A stretch of 43,187 nucleotides of DNA from Candidatus Daviesbacteria bacterium (lineage in GTDB: Bacteria; Patescibacteriota; Microgenomatia; Daviesbacterales; UBA10151), in contig JACPKM010000001.1 in the NCBI GenBank assembly GCA_016187025.1, positions 1 through 43,187 of the forward strand. Direction: 5' to 3'. The notes under the pieces are model-generated. The model did not search any database. It was not told the DNA's origin and saw nothing but the letters and a program-made list of their open reading frames with translations. The position numbers and the translations under genes are program-made. Each line of letters opens with the position of its first letter. Position 1 is the stretch's first letter. Shown here piece after piece: positions 1 through 9,942 of this stretch.

Positions 1-1
1 C

Positions 2-2752
2 CTGGAAAGGGCAAACCTTTACCAAGCGCGGGCCAACCCTTACACGATGGGCGGAAATTATATGAAAGATTCAAGGGGTGGCGAATTTAGTACAGACAAC
101 ATGGGCACGATTGAGCAAGGACTAATTGGATACTGGAAGCTGGACGAATCATCTGCCGGTTCTGCTGCGGTTACAAGATATGATCCTTTTGGACCAAATA
201 ACCTCACCGATAAAAATACGGTTGCGTCCACTACGGGTAAAGTTGGTACCGCAGCAACTTTTGCAATAGCTAGTACGGAATATCTTTGCTCTGACAACAA
301 TTTTGATGGAACGTGTGATGATTTAAATGCAGATCTTAGTACTGGCGCTGTTGATTTTACTGTTTCTGCCTGGGTCAATCTTACTACAAAAAGCGGTTAC
401 AGAAGAATTGCCAGCAAAGACGATGGTGCCACAGCTGAATGGGTACTCTATTATGATAGCAGTTCTGATAGGTTTGGATTTGGTACTAGAAATTCCAACG
501 AAAGCGTTCTCGACAATAATGGTCCAGTCTCAACTAGTACCTGGTATTATTTAGTCGGCTGGCATGACGCAGCAAACGATCTAAACTGTCTCCAAATAAA
601 TAATGGTACTCCCAACTGTGCCGCAACTGCAGGCAACGAACCAACAGACACCGCAGGTCCTTTTTATATTGGTTCTCTTAACCCAAGCAGAGGCGCAACT
701 AATAACTACATGGATGGCAGCATAGATGAGGTTGTATTTTGGAAAAGAATATTATCAGCTCAGGAAAGAATGGACCTTTATAACTCCGGCTCCGGCCAGA
801 CCTACTCCGGCGGCGGAGGGTTTCATGGCAGCGCTTTGGGAATAAACGTACTGCCTGCTGTTGCCGATGGATTTACGGGAAAGGGAAGAAACTTTGACGG
901 AAGCAATGACTACGTCAGCATTGGCTCTTTAAGAAACGCCGGCAGTGCTGTAAAGTCGGTTGAGTTTTGGACCTATCCCACCAGCACTACCGATTATTTT
1001 GTTGATTTAAACGGCAGTGCTTATGTTTGGGCAAATGCCGGAACTGTTACTGCCACAGGTTTTACTACTCCAACCATTTACGTTAACGGCGCGGTTTCTT
1101 CTACTATCGTGGCCAACAAATGGCAGCATGTTGCCGTAACTACAGCCTCAGGGCTTAACGCTTCGGCTGTTAATATTGGCAAAACAACAACAAACTATAT
1201 GGCGGGGAAAATAGACGAGGTAAAAATATCAGATGTTGCAAGAACTGCTGATGAAATTGCCGAAAGCTACCGGGCTGGCAGGGATCACCGGATAACCAAA
1301 ACCATCTCTTCCACCGACCTTTCCAGCCAGCAAAAAATTCCTTTTTATGTAGCAAGTGATCGACAAGGAACCTTTTTAGAGGCAACCATTGGCGAAGGAG
1401 CTTTTCAGAATAATGAAAACGATACTAATACCCGGGCTTTATGGCATTTAGAGGAACAAACCGGCACTTCCCCTTATCTTAAGGATTCATCGGGTCTAAA
1501 TAACAATTTAACAGTCGGCAGCGGAACTACCTTTGTCCAGGGAAAGTTTGGTAAAGCAAGAAGTTTTAACGGCACCAGCGACTACCTCACATGCACGGAT
1601 GCCAACTGCGGCGGGACCAGTAAGTTAGACTTTCCGGGAACCGGAGGCTGGTCTATGGGAGCCTGGATAAACACCTCACAATCAGGTTTAGGGTTTATTG
1701 TATCCAAAGATAGCGACGTAGCATCAGGAAGATCATGGAATTTGTATATCAACGCAGGTTCACCTATATATTGGGTTGCCAAGAGTGGAGGTACAGGCAC
1801 TGCTGTAAGCAGCTCGACTACCTTAAATGACAGTAAGTGGCATTATGTGGTGGGGACATATCAATATGTAGGGGACGGGACTTCTCTGCTAAATCTATAT
1901 ATTGATGGAAAATTAGATCTATCAGCCACTAATGCAGTAGGACCAATCCTTGATGGAGCAAGCTCTGTTCAGGTTGGGGCCAGAGAATATTCTAGCTCCA
2001 GGGGATTTTTCTCGGGCATAATTGATGAGCCATTTATTGCAGCCACTCAGCTTTCTGCAGACCAAGTAAGACAAGCTTTTGAAATAGGCAAAAGGACGCA
2101 TCCGGTAACTATTGACTTTAAAGCAAACCTATTATCAACCGACCTTATTACCGGCTCTTCTGATTTAGGTTTTAATGTTGACTCCACTGCTTTTGGGGCG
2201 TCCAACAAAGGAGATAATTTATACCTTGGTGATAAAGTGATTGTCAAAGAAAAAGTTGATAGTACTGAGTATATCGCCCAAGGAACTGTCACCAGCGTCA
2301 ATACTTCGACAGGCTCAGTATCTGTGTCGGCGTGGGACGCCTCCTCGACTTTCCCAACAGGTGGATTTACCACTAATGCGATACTATTTAAATGGCAGCG
2401 GGAATATTTTGATATTACAGGCGTTCCCCTGTCTACCCAAAGGGATGCTATAACAACTATTACCTTAAGACCAACTGATACTTCCCAAGGCGCAAACGTG
2501 TGGCTGGATGATTTAAAGTCTGCCGGAAGTTATTTAACTACTTCCCCAGCCACTATCACTTCTACTTTAAATAGATATATCCAATACCGGGCTATCTTTT
2601 CCTCATCTGACCCGGCAGTTTCTGCCTCTTTGGCCTCTATTACCACAGACTATGACCAGGGTCCAACAGGAAGCAACATGTCTAAAGTTATGCGGCATGG
2701 GAAATGGTTTAACTCAAGCGGAATATTAAGGCCATACTGGTGGGCAAAGTAA
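2..2752 (+). CDS. LamG/concanavalin A-like repeat surface protein, 5'-truncated by the window edge
   Basis: Reading frame is open from base 2 (LERANLYQARANPYTMGG...) into the 901-aa ORF. Three LamG-like repeats (e.g. GLIGYWKLDESS...FTVSAWVNL...DGSIDEVVFWKRILSAQE). Confidence 0.8.
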   Translation: MERANLYQARANPYTMGGNYMKDSRGGEFSTDNMGTIEQGLIGYWKLDESSAGSAAVTRYDPFGPNNLTDKNTVASTTGKVGTAATFAIASTEYLCSDNNFDGTCDDLNADLSTGAVDFTVSAWVNLTTKSGYRRIASKDDGATAEWVLYYDSSSDRFGFGTRNSNESVLDNNGPVSTSTWYYLVGWHDAANDLNCLQINNGTPNCAATAGNEPTDTAGPFYIGSLNPSRGATNNYMDGSIDEVVFWKRILSAQERMDLYNSGSGQTYSGGGGFHGSALGINVLPAVADGFTGKGRNFDGSNDYVSIGSLRNAGSAVKSVEFWTYPTSTTDYFVDLNGSAYVWANAGTVTATGFTTPTIYVNGAVSSTIVANKWQHVAVTTASGLNASAVNIGKTTTNYMAGKIDEVKISDVARTADEIAESYRAGRDHRITKTISSTDLSSQQKIPFYVASDRQGTFLEATIGEGAFQNNENDTNTRALWHLEEQTGTSPYLKDSSGLNNNLTVGSGTTFVQGKFGKARSFNGTSDYLTCTDANCGGTSKLDFPGTGGWSMGAWINTSQSGLGFIVSKDSDVASGRSWNLYINAGSPIYWVAKSGGTGTAVSSSTTLNDSKWHYVVGTYQYVGDGTSLLNLYIDGKLDLSATNAVGPILDGASSVQVGAREYSSSRGFFSGIIDEPFIAATQLSADQVRQAFEIGKRTHPVTIDFKANLLSTDLITGSSDLGFNVDSTAFGASNKGDNLYLGDKVIVKEKVDSTEYIAQGTVTSVNTSTGSVSVSAWDASSTFPTGGFTTNAILFKWQREYFDITGVPLSTQRDAITTITLRPTDTSQGANVWLDDLKSAGSYLTTSPATITSTLNRYIQYRAIFSSSDPAVSASLASITTDYDQGPTGSNMSKVMRHGKWFNSSGILRPYWWAK

Positions 2753-2784
2753 TGCGTGCCGCTTTATACGGCTAAGCATTACCT

Positions 2785-2837
2785 TAATTAAAAGTTTAAA
2801 GTGCAAAGTTCAAAGTTACAGTGTAAAGTTAAAAATT
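2785..2837. repeat. A/T-rich repeat (AAAGTTCAAAGTT-type) left of the four-helix-bundle gene
   Basis: aattaaaagtttaaagtgcaaagttcaaagttacagtgtaaagttaaaaatt; imperfect inverted relationship to 3202-3255. Confidence 0.6.
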
Positions 2838-3209
2838 ATGAACAATAGTGATTTTAAAAAACAATTAATCAACAGAAGCTTTGTCTTTGCACGAAGCATC
2901 ATTCGTTTAACAGATATATTTCCTAGTAAAAGATCTAGCTGGGTTATTACAGATCAGTTAATTAGAGCAGCTACATCAATTGGTGCAAACATTATAGAGG
3001 CTCAAGCTGCAAGTTCAAAACGAGATTTCACTAACTTCTTAAACCATGCATTAAAAAGCGGAAATGAAACTAAATTTTGGTTAGCTTTAGCTAGAGATTT
3101 AGATCATAGATTAGAAGAGAATATAAACACTTCACTTAGAGAAGTTGATGAACTAACTAAGATTCTAGGCTCGAGCATTGTGAAATTAAAGGGTAAAGAC
3201 AAACTTTGA
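2838..3209 (+). CDS. four helix bundle protein (23S rRNA intervening-sequence/S23 family-like)
   Basis: 123 aa; FVFARSIIRLTDIFPSKRSSWVITDQLIRAATSIGANIIEAQAASSKRDFTNFLNHALKSGNETKFWLALARD is typical of the family. Confidence 0.85.
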   Translation: MNNSDFKKQLINRSFVFARSIIRLTDIFPSKRSSWVITDQLIRAATSIGANIIEAQAASSKRDFTNFLNHALKSGNETKFWLALARDLDHRLEENINTSLREVDELTKILGSSIVKLKGKDKL

Positions 3210-3255
3210 ATTTTGAATTGTAATTTTGAATTTTTAATTTTGAACTTTGAACTAA
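3202..3255. repeat. A/T-rich repeat right of the four-helix-bundle gene
   Basis: aactttgaattttgaattgtaattttgaatttttaattttgaactttgaact; reverse complement resembles 2785-2837. Confidence 0.6.
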
Positions 3256-3275
3256 GTATGGTATTGTTCTAAATC

Positions 3276-3734
3276 ATGAAATATAACAGATTAACCAACA
3301 TTTTTATCATAGCCACTATTGTTGGCATCATAACCATCCCCTCCGGCAGTTTCCTTTATACTAAATATGCAAAGCCTTCTATAAAAGCTGGAAAGCCCGG
3401 AGAGGTTAAATCTGCCACCACCCAAGGCCAAGTTGTTACCAAAACCAACAGAGAAGAGCTCGTCAAAGAAGTAAGCAAATCAATTGATTTACCAACAGAT
3501 GAAAAACCCGTAGTTGCCACGATTACTGAGATAGAAAAGCTCAAAAACCAGCCTTTTTTTCAAAAGGCCAAAAACGGGGATAAAGTCTTAGTTTACCAAA
3601 AGAATAAAAAAGCCTATCTTTATGACCCGGTTACCCAAAAAGTACTGGATATTATCCCAATCAACATGGCCACACCTTCAGGTATTACCAAAACAAATTT
3701 TTCTGCATCGTCATCAGCAACAGAAAAACAGTAG
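3276..3734 (+). CDS. membrane-anchored protein of unknown function
   Basis: 152 aa, N-terminal TM segment (IFIIATIVGIITIPSGSFLYT) followed by a soluble domain. Confidence 0.6.
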   Translation: MKYNRLTNIFIIATIVGIITIPSGSFLYTKYAKPSIKAGKPGEVKSATTQGQVVTKTNREELVKEVSKSIDLPTDEKPVVATITEIEKLKNQPFFQKAKNGDKVLVYQKNKKAYLYDPVTQKVLDIIPINMATPSGITKTNFSASSSATEKQ

Positions 3735-3847
3735 TACAGCAAGGAAAAGTTTGTACAGAAGGTTCTTTGATTCGATACACTTTTTGATATATTGATATAT
3801 TTACTACCAGTTGCAATAGCAGCTTGGTTTGCTTTAAGGTAGAAGGT

Positions 3848-6184
3848 ATGCCCAAAGAAGTGTTAAATGTATATTTAGGGTGGATTTTTAAAATTGGACT
3901 GGCTGCAGTTATACTATCTGCCCTATTTTTATTTACAAACTTAACAACTGATTTTTATGATACACCAAAGTTTTTAGTGTTACTTACCTTCACAGGACTG
4001 CTTTTTGTGCTTTCCAGTTTAAGATATACTCTTGAGGGTAAGGTAGCTTTTACCAGAACTCCCCTGGATCTTCCCTTAATTCTTTTGATAGTGATTGCAG
4101 TCATTTCCACCTTCAGCTCAGCTTCTCCTTTTGTATCTGTTTTAGGAAACCAGGCAAAACCCTATCCGGGGCTTGTTTCTATAATCACCCTGGCAATCTT
4201 TTATTTGGTAGTTGTCAACAACTTAAAAGGAGTAAGAAATGTCAGGCAACTTATTTATTTACTGCTGGGTGCAGGTGCAATTTTATCTGTAGCCACCCTT
4301 TTATCTTATGCAGGAGTGAAACTTTTACCTACTCCATGGCAACATGGGACAAACTTTACCCCCACTGGTTCCAGTTTTTCTACAGCCTCAGTACTTGCAC
4401 TGCTTTTACCTTTGGTTTTATTTGATATTTTGGGTAAATCAAATATAGTTTCTAAAACAATAGGGGCTGTATTACTCACACTTTTTGGGATAACTATTGC
4501 CTTAACAGGATCAGGGCTGTCTGAAAACACTTCCTGGACAGCAGTAATCGGTGCTTTGGCTGGAGTAGGGCTTTCCTGGATTTATACCAAACCTAAGCTG
4601 ACTGATAAGACATTGGCGTTTTTATTTGCCCCTTTGGGGATTATCGCTCTGGTGGTCATGCTCTCTTTTATTCCTCCTGTTGGCAATACCAGAAATCCTT
4701 TATATGATTTTGCCAAAAACTTTCCCCGGGAAGTGCAGCTGCCTATTGAGGCTTCCTGGAAAGTTTCTGTTTCTGCCTTCAGAGACTCACCTTTCTGGGG
4801 ATCAGGACCTGCCACATATCTTTTTGACTTTACCAACTATAAACCAATTGAGTTTAACAACACCAAACTTTGGAACCTGAGGTTTGATTCATCATTTAAT
4901 GAATACCTAAACGTTTTAGCAACTCTTGGCGGGGTTGGACTGGTAGCGCTGCTGTTTTTAACAGTACTTTATTTATCATCTGCTTTTAAAACCATCCAGG
5001 AAAACCAGTCATCATATGAACAAACTCCAACCAGCAGGGTTTCTACTGCCTTGGCAGTATCCGGAATTGTCTTTTTTGTAATTTTGGCACTGCATGCATC
5101 AAGTTTGGTGCTATGGATAATTGGCCTTACTATTCTGGCCGGCTTTATGGCTTTGAATACCCATAAAGAAAGCCTTCCTGCTTGGGCAAAACAAGATAAC
5201 CTAAAAGCTCTTTTTGCCAGAGTTGCCAACACCATCACTCCAAACACATCAACATCAGAGCTAATTAACGTTGATGCCCTTCCTTCAATACTTTTAATAG
5301 TGGCTTTAGGCTTAGTAGGATTTGTGACATTTTTTGGAGTGAAACTCACTTTGGCAGATTACCACCATAGACAAGCCTTAGAGGCAGTTGCCAAAAATGA
5401 CGGTATTAAAGCCTACAATGAGCTGGTTGTGGCAGAAGGGCTAAACCCTTATTCTGACCTTTATAGAACCGACATTGCCCAAACCAACTTTGCCCTGGCA
5501 AATGCCATCGCTTCTGCCAAAGGCCCTACCCAGGAAAATCCCCAAGGCTCATTAACTGACCAAGACAGACAGAATATCCAAACCCTGCTGCAGCAGTCTA
5601 TTAACGAAGGCAAACAAGCAATAGCACTGTCCCCTAAAAGCGCTGTTAACTGGGAAATCTTGGCAACAATTTACAGGCAGATTGCCGGAGTTGCCCAAAA
5701 TGCCCTGCTCTTTTCTCTTGACTCATATGGAAGGGCTATCCAAAACGACCCTCTAAATCCACAGCTAAGGCTAAATGTTGGTGGGGTTTACTATGCTGCC
5801 CAAAACTACGATCTGGCCATCAGATTCTTTACTGATTCAATCAACCTAAAGCCTGATTTTGCAAACGGATACTACAATTTATCTGTCGCCTTAAGAGAAA
5901 AGGGTGATTTGAACACAGCCATACAGGCAGCTGAAAGAACCCTGCAGCTGATTACAGATAAAGAAAGCCAAGATTTTAAAACAGCTGAAGCATTCTTAAA
6001 CGACCTTAAAACCAAAGCAGAACAAGATACTTCTACCCAACAACCACCTGCTGCCCAGGCAGAAGGTGCTTTAAAAAATGAAGGATTACCGAAGGTGCTG
6101 GATTTGCCAAAACCAGATAAAATAGCTACCCCTCCTGCAGTCAAAAAACCAAACTCAACCCCGGAACCATCTGCTGCACCCTAG
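3848..6184 (+). CDS. O-antigen ligase/Wzy-like multi-pass membrane protein with C-terminal TPR repeats
   Basis: ORF 3824-6184; MPKEVLN start at 3848 preferred. Many TM helices, then TPR-like AVNWEILATIYRQIAG...NPLNPQLRLNVGGVYYAAQNYDLAIRFFTDSINLKPDFANGYYNLSVALREKGD. Confidence 0.75.
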   Translation: MPKEVLNVYLGWIFKIGLAAVILSALFLFTNLTTDFYDTPKFLVLLTFTGLLFVLSSLRYTLEGKVAFTRTPLDLPLILLIVIAVISTFSSASPFVSVLGNQAKPYPGLVSIITLAIFYLVVVNNLKGVRNVRQLIYLLLGAGAILSVATLLSYAGVKLLPTPWQHGTNFTPTGSSFSTASVLALLLPLVLFDILGKSNIVSKTIGAVLLTLFGITIALTGSGLSENTSWTAVIGALAGVGLSWIYTKPKLTDKTLAFLFAPLGIIALVVMLSFIPPVGNTRNPLYDFAKNFPREVQLPIEASWKVSVSAFRDSPFWGSGPATYLFDFTNYKPIEFNNTKLWNLRFDSSFNEYLNVLATLGGVGLVALLFLTVLYLSSAFKTIQENQSSYEQTPTSRVSTALAVSGIVFFVILALHASSLVLWIIGLTILAGFMALNTHKESLPAWAKQDNLKALFARVANTITPNTSTSELINVDALPSILLIVALGLVGFVTFFGVKLTLADYHHRQALEAVAKNDGIKAYNELVVAEGLNPYSDLYRTDIAQTNFALANAIASAKGPTQENPQGSLTDQDRQNIQTLLQQSINEGKQAIALSPKSAVNWEILATIYRQIAGVAQNALLFSLDSYGRAIQNDPLNPQLRLNVGGVYYAAQNYDLAIRFFTDSINLKPDFANGYYNLSVALREKGDLNTAIQAAERTLQLITDKESQDFKTAEAFLNDLKTKAEQDTSTQQPPAAQAEGALKNEGLPKVLDLPKPDKIATPPAVKKPNSTPEPSAAP

Positions 6185-6229
6185 TGGACGGATTCGACTT
6201 TGCTCACCGTTCCACCTCGCTATACTCGG

Positions 6230-6300
6230 TGGACCTACCGAGAATTGAACTCGGATCTTAGCAATGCGAATGCTACATTCTGCCGTTGAACCATAGGCCC
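6230..6300 (-). tRNA. tRNA-Ala(CGC)
   Basis: GGGCCTA...TAGGTCC-A acceptor with G3:U70; anticodon stem TAGCA/TGCTA with loop TTCGCAT. Confidence 0.88.
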
Positions 6301-6306
6301 TTAAAC

Positions 6307-6380
6307 TGGTGGACCCGAGGGGAATCGAACCCCTTTCTACTCCATGCCATGGAGTTATTCTACCGGTATACCACGGGCCC
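6307..6380 (-). tRNA. tRNA-Ala(GGC), CCA encoded
   Basis: GGGCCCG...CGGGTCC-ACCA with G3:U70; anticodon stem ACTCC/GGAGT with loop ATGGCAT. Confidence 0.9.
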
Positions 6381-6410
6381 AAGAATCAAACAGAATTATA
6401 CTAAATTTTT

Positions 6411-7340
6411 TTACTTTTTAGAAGAAAAATATTCATAAACATCTTTTGAAATATTTACTAAAGTTTCTACTGCCTCATCTTCGTATTGTAGATTTTTGCT
6501 CAACATCACAATCACATATGCCCTATCTTCTTTGCCTTCTCCGGAGGGCAAATACACTATCCCTGCATCATGCCTTACTCTTGATAACTCACCTGTTTTA
6601 TGGACGGTTTTTACCCCTTCCGGCACACCTGCTGGAATTCTGTCATTGATTTTACTAAGGCTTAAACATTCTAATATTTTTTGCGAAACAGAGGGAGAAA
6701 CAATCTCACCTTTATATAATTTTCTAAAAAAGTTGGCTGTATCTGAGGCTGAGGTTTGTATGGAACCAGATATGTTAGTATTGAGAGAGCCTAGACTATC
6801 TGCTTGTTTTTGAACCTGGTTCCAGCCTATTTCCTCAGCAAGCATTATTGAGGCAAAATTATCAGAAATCCTGCCTACTCTTTGCAAAGCCTCTTCAACT
6901 GTATAAACAATCTTTTCTTCCCTATCCTCATAACCAAAATCAACTGCTCCAAGCTTATCAGTTAGATGCTGCTTTGTGGCAGTTATCCCGTCATCTGGTT
7001 TTAGGCTTCCTTCTTCTATTTTTTTAAATACTGCTGCCAGTAAATAAAGTTTATATAAAGAGGCTGCAGGAAATGTCTCAAAAGGTCTCAGACTATATTT
7101 TTGTAAATCATAACTGGATCCTTTTTCCCAAGATAAACCTTCTATAATAACTGCATATTCACCTTTTTTACCATCTAAGTTTTTTTCCACGAGATTTTTT
7201 AAATTTTTACTATTAAATTCAAAAATAAACGTATTACTGGTTCCAAAGACTCTATTGGAAAAAGAAGCAATAATAAATATAAGTGTCAGCAGGAAAAGCG
7301 ACCATACACCAAGCTTTGTAGAAGGACGGATTTGGTACAT
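6411..7340 (-). CDS. class A beta-lactamase-like serine hydrolase/peptidase
   Basis: SxxK (AASLYKLYLL), SDN (RISDNFASIML) and KTG (VHKTGEL) motifs in order, plus N-terminal TM anchor. Confidence 0.8.
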   Translation of the reverse strand: MYQIRPSTKLGVWSLFLLTLIFIIASFSNRVFGTSNTFIFEFNSKNLKNLVEKNLDGKKGEYAVIIEGLSWEKGSSYDLQKYSLRPFETFPAASLYKLYLLAAVFKKIEEGSLKPDDGITATKQHLTDKLGAVDFGYEDREEKIVYTVEEALQRVGRISDNFASIMLAEEIGWNQVQKQADSLGSLNTNISGSIQTSASDTANFFRKLYKGEIVSPSVSQKILECLSLSKINDRIPAGVPEGVKTVHKTGELSRVRHDAGIVYLPSGEGKEDRAYVIVMLSKNLQYEDEAVETLVNISKDVYEYFSSKK

Positions 7341-7348
7341 ACGCTATA

Positions 7349-8491
7349 CTATTTTAATATAGCCAATGGATTAACTGCTACACCCCGGTAATGAATCTCC
7401 AAATGTAAATGAGTTCCTGTTGACCTGCCGGTTGAACCCATCTGGCCAATTGCTTGTCCTCTGGAAACAACCTGGCCTACAGACACATAGATATTGGATA
7501 AATGCGCATAAAGGGACCTGTAACCATTACCATGATCTATAACTACTCTATTTCCATATCCATATCCATCAGGCCATCCAGCTACCACCACTGTCCCTCC
7601 ATCTGCTGCTGCAATTGCAGGAGCAATCCTGTTGGCCACATCAATACCAGGATGATACCAAGCAAAATATTGGGTAAGTGACCCTTGGGTTGGCCAGATA
7701 AAACTGGCCCCGCCAGGTGCGCTAAAGGCAGGCGATGCGGGACCCTGAGCAATATATTGAGGCTGAGGCTTTTTGGGTGCAGGCTTTTCTGGCGGTGAAC
7801 CATCAGGAATAATTAAAAGCTGTCCTGATTTTAACGAAAAGTCATCGGGGATATCATTAAAGGGAAAGTCTACAATGGCCTGTTCGTTGGCAGAGAACTT
7901 GGTAGCCACTGACTCCAGAGTATCACCGCTTTTGACCGTGTAGGAAACCCCAGAGACCGGTAAAATCTTGAGCTGCTGCCCTGGTTTTATAGCATTTACA
8001 TCATCTAAATTATTTTCCCATTTTATGGTATCAGTGGAAATGCCATATTTTTTAGCAATAGATGACAGTGTTTCTCCATCAGCCACCTCATGCTCAATAG
8101 TTTCTGATCTTGGTTTTTCAGAAACTGCAGTATGAGTGTCTTGTTCTCCGGTTAAAACAAAACCATTAGGAAACTGTTCAAATGAATCAACAAACCGCGG
8201 ATCAGGATCTCCAATTCCGGGAAAATTACTTGAGATTAAACTACTGCCGCCAAAGATTCCTGATGTCAGAATTCCCACAGATGCAAGACCTACCATGGAG
8301 CTGTGCCAAACTCTTTTTTGAGCTGCTCCCCTTTTTTCCATTAAGGTCAAAACAATAAAGTTTTTAATACCTTCAAACTTGATTGCAAAATAGACAAATT
8401 TTCTTCTGGTGTACCAGTTGAGGGCATGAAGAAGGCTTTTTAAATCTTCACAGATAGGATTCACAGCAACTATTTTAACAGACCAAAGCAA
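7349..8491 (-). CDS. LysM-containing M23 family peptidoglycan endopeptidase
   Basis: Two LysM repeats (HEVADGETLSSIAKKYGIS..., YTVKSGDTLESVATKFS...) and M23 motifs (WYHPGIDVANR, GSTGRSTGTHLHLEI). Start may be internal (MEKRG..., 8341). Confidence 0.9.
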   Translation of the reverse strand: MLWSVKIVAVNPICEDLKSLLHALNWYTRRKFVYFAIKFEGIKNFIVLTLMEKRGAAQKRVWHSSMVGLASVGILTSGIFGGSSLISSNFPGIGDPDPRFVDSFEQFPNGFVLTGEQDTHTAVSEKPRSETIEHEVADGETLSSIAKKYGISTDTIKWENNLDDVNAIKPGQQLKILPVSGVSYTVKSGDTLESVATKFSANEQAIVDFPFNDIPDDFSLKSGQLLIIPDGSPPEKPAPKKPQPQYIAQGPASPAFSAPGGASFIWPTQGSLTQYFAWYHPGIDVANRIAPAIAAADGGTVVVAGWPDGYGYGNRVVIDHGNGYRSLYAHLSNIYVSVGQVVSRGQAIGQMGSTGRSTGTHLHLEIHYRGVAVNPLAILK

Positions 8492-8518
8492 ACAAATTGC
8501 TGCTTTCTTTATATATAC

Positions 8519-9838
8519 TTATTTAACGTCTTTTAATGAACCTAAAAATTCTAAATTAGAAAGGGTTCTGGAAAGTCTTTCCAAAAATATTTCTGTTCTT
8601 TCATTCTCATTTAAGATTCCCAGCATTCTTCTCATGATGACAATTTGTCTGTAAACTTCTTCTGTAAACAGTAGCTGCTCTTGCCTGGTACTGGAGCTTT
8701 CTATATCTATGGCTGGGTATACCCTTCTTTCAGCAAGCTGTCTTGACAGATGAAGTTCCATATTACCTGTACCTTTGAATTCCTCATAAATTAAATCATC
8801 CATCCTTGAGCCTGTATCAACCAGGGCTGTCCCAATAATGGTTAAAGATCCACCCTCTTCACAGTTCCTGGCTGCACCAAAAAAGTGCTTAGGGGGATAA
8901 AGTGCAACCGGATCAAATCCACCTGATAATGTTCTTCCAGATGGTGGGACGGATAAGTTATATGCCCTCCCGAGTCTGGTTACAGAATCAAGTAATATCA
9001 CTACGTCTTTACCCTGTTCAACTAACCTTTTTGCCCTCTCAAGCGCAATCTCTGCAGCTGTAGTCTGAGCTTCTGCCGGCTCATCGAAGTTTGATGAGAT
9101 TACATCCCCTTTGATAGATCTGGAGATATCAGTAACCTCCTCAGGACGCTCACCCACCAACACTGCCATCAAAATTACATCCGGATGATTTTTAGCAATC
9201 CCTGAGGCAATATCTTTTAAGATAGTTGTTTTACCAGCTTTAGGAGGAGAAACAACCAAACCTCTTTGACCAAAACCAATTGGAGCTACCAAATCTATGA
9301 CTCTTTGAGATAAGGGAGTTTTATCTGTTTCAAGTTTTAAATGTTTGTTAGGATAAATGGCTGTTAAATCTTCAAATTTAACTCTTTTTTTAGGCCTGCC
9401 ATCTGTGCCTATCATTTTATCAGCATCTTCTCCGTTTATTTTATTTACCTGAAGTAAACCAAAGTATCTCTCGTTTTCTTTTGGGGGTCTGGCTGCACCT
9501 TCAACCAAATCACCTGCTCTCAAACCAAATCTTCTGATTTGCGAAGCTGAAATATAGACATCCTTGTCAGAAGGAATATATTTTGGCCTTAAAAACCCAT
9601 GGCCTTCATCCATCACATCTAAAATTCCGTTTACCTGTTCTGTAGCAACATCTCTATCTTGGTAATCTCTGGAATTTTGATAAGTACCTCTTCTGAAACC
9701 TCTTTGGTAACCACTATAACCTTGTGTTTGAGGGTATTCATCAGTCTGATTTGTTGGAGGAGTTGTATCCTCTGGTTGATTCTCTTCTGCTTGTGAGGCT
9801 ATTTGTACCGGTTTAAATGATTTAGTTACACGAGGCAT
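8519..9838 (-). CDS. rho: transcription termination factor Rho
   Basis: [74 protein letters not shown]. Confidence 0.97.
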   Translation of the reverse strand: MPRVTKSFKPVQIASQAEENQPEDTTPPTNQTDEYPQTQGYSGYQRGFRRGTYQNSRDYQDRDVATEQVNGILDVMDEGHGFLRPKYIPSDKDVYISASQIRRFGLRAGDLVEGAARPPKENERYFGLLQVNKINGEDADKMIGTDGRPKKRVKFEDLTAIYPNKHLKLETDKTPLSQRVIDLVAPIGFGQRGLVVSPPKAGKTTILKDIASGIAKNHPDVILMAVLVGERPEEVTDISRSIKGDVISSNFDEPAEAQTTAAEIALERAKRLVEQGKDVVILLDSVTRLGRAYNLSVPPSGRTLSGGFDPVALYPPKHFFGAARNCEEGGSLTIIGTALVDTGSRMDDLIYEEFKGTGNMELHLSRQLAERRVYPAIDIESSSTRQEQLLFTEEVYRQIVIMRRMLGILNENERTEIFLERLSRTLSNLEFLGSLKDVK

Positions 9839-9942
9839 GGTTAGAAAAATTTACAATGTTCAATTTACAATGAATTTTTAAAGGGAATAAAAGTAGGGCA
9901 ACTACAGTCTAAGTAAACCACACTCTCTCATCCTTGTCAATA

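Noticed and set aside
6182-6228. tRNA 3'-end-like fragment (GTCGAATCCGTCCACT on the minus strand) beside tRNA-Ala(CGC)
   Set aside because: No matching acceptor 5' strand or anticodon arm could be found; may just be a hairpin.
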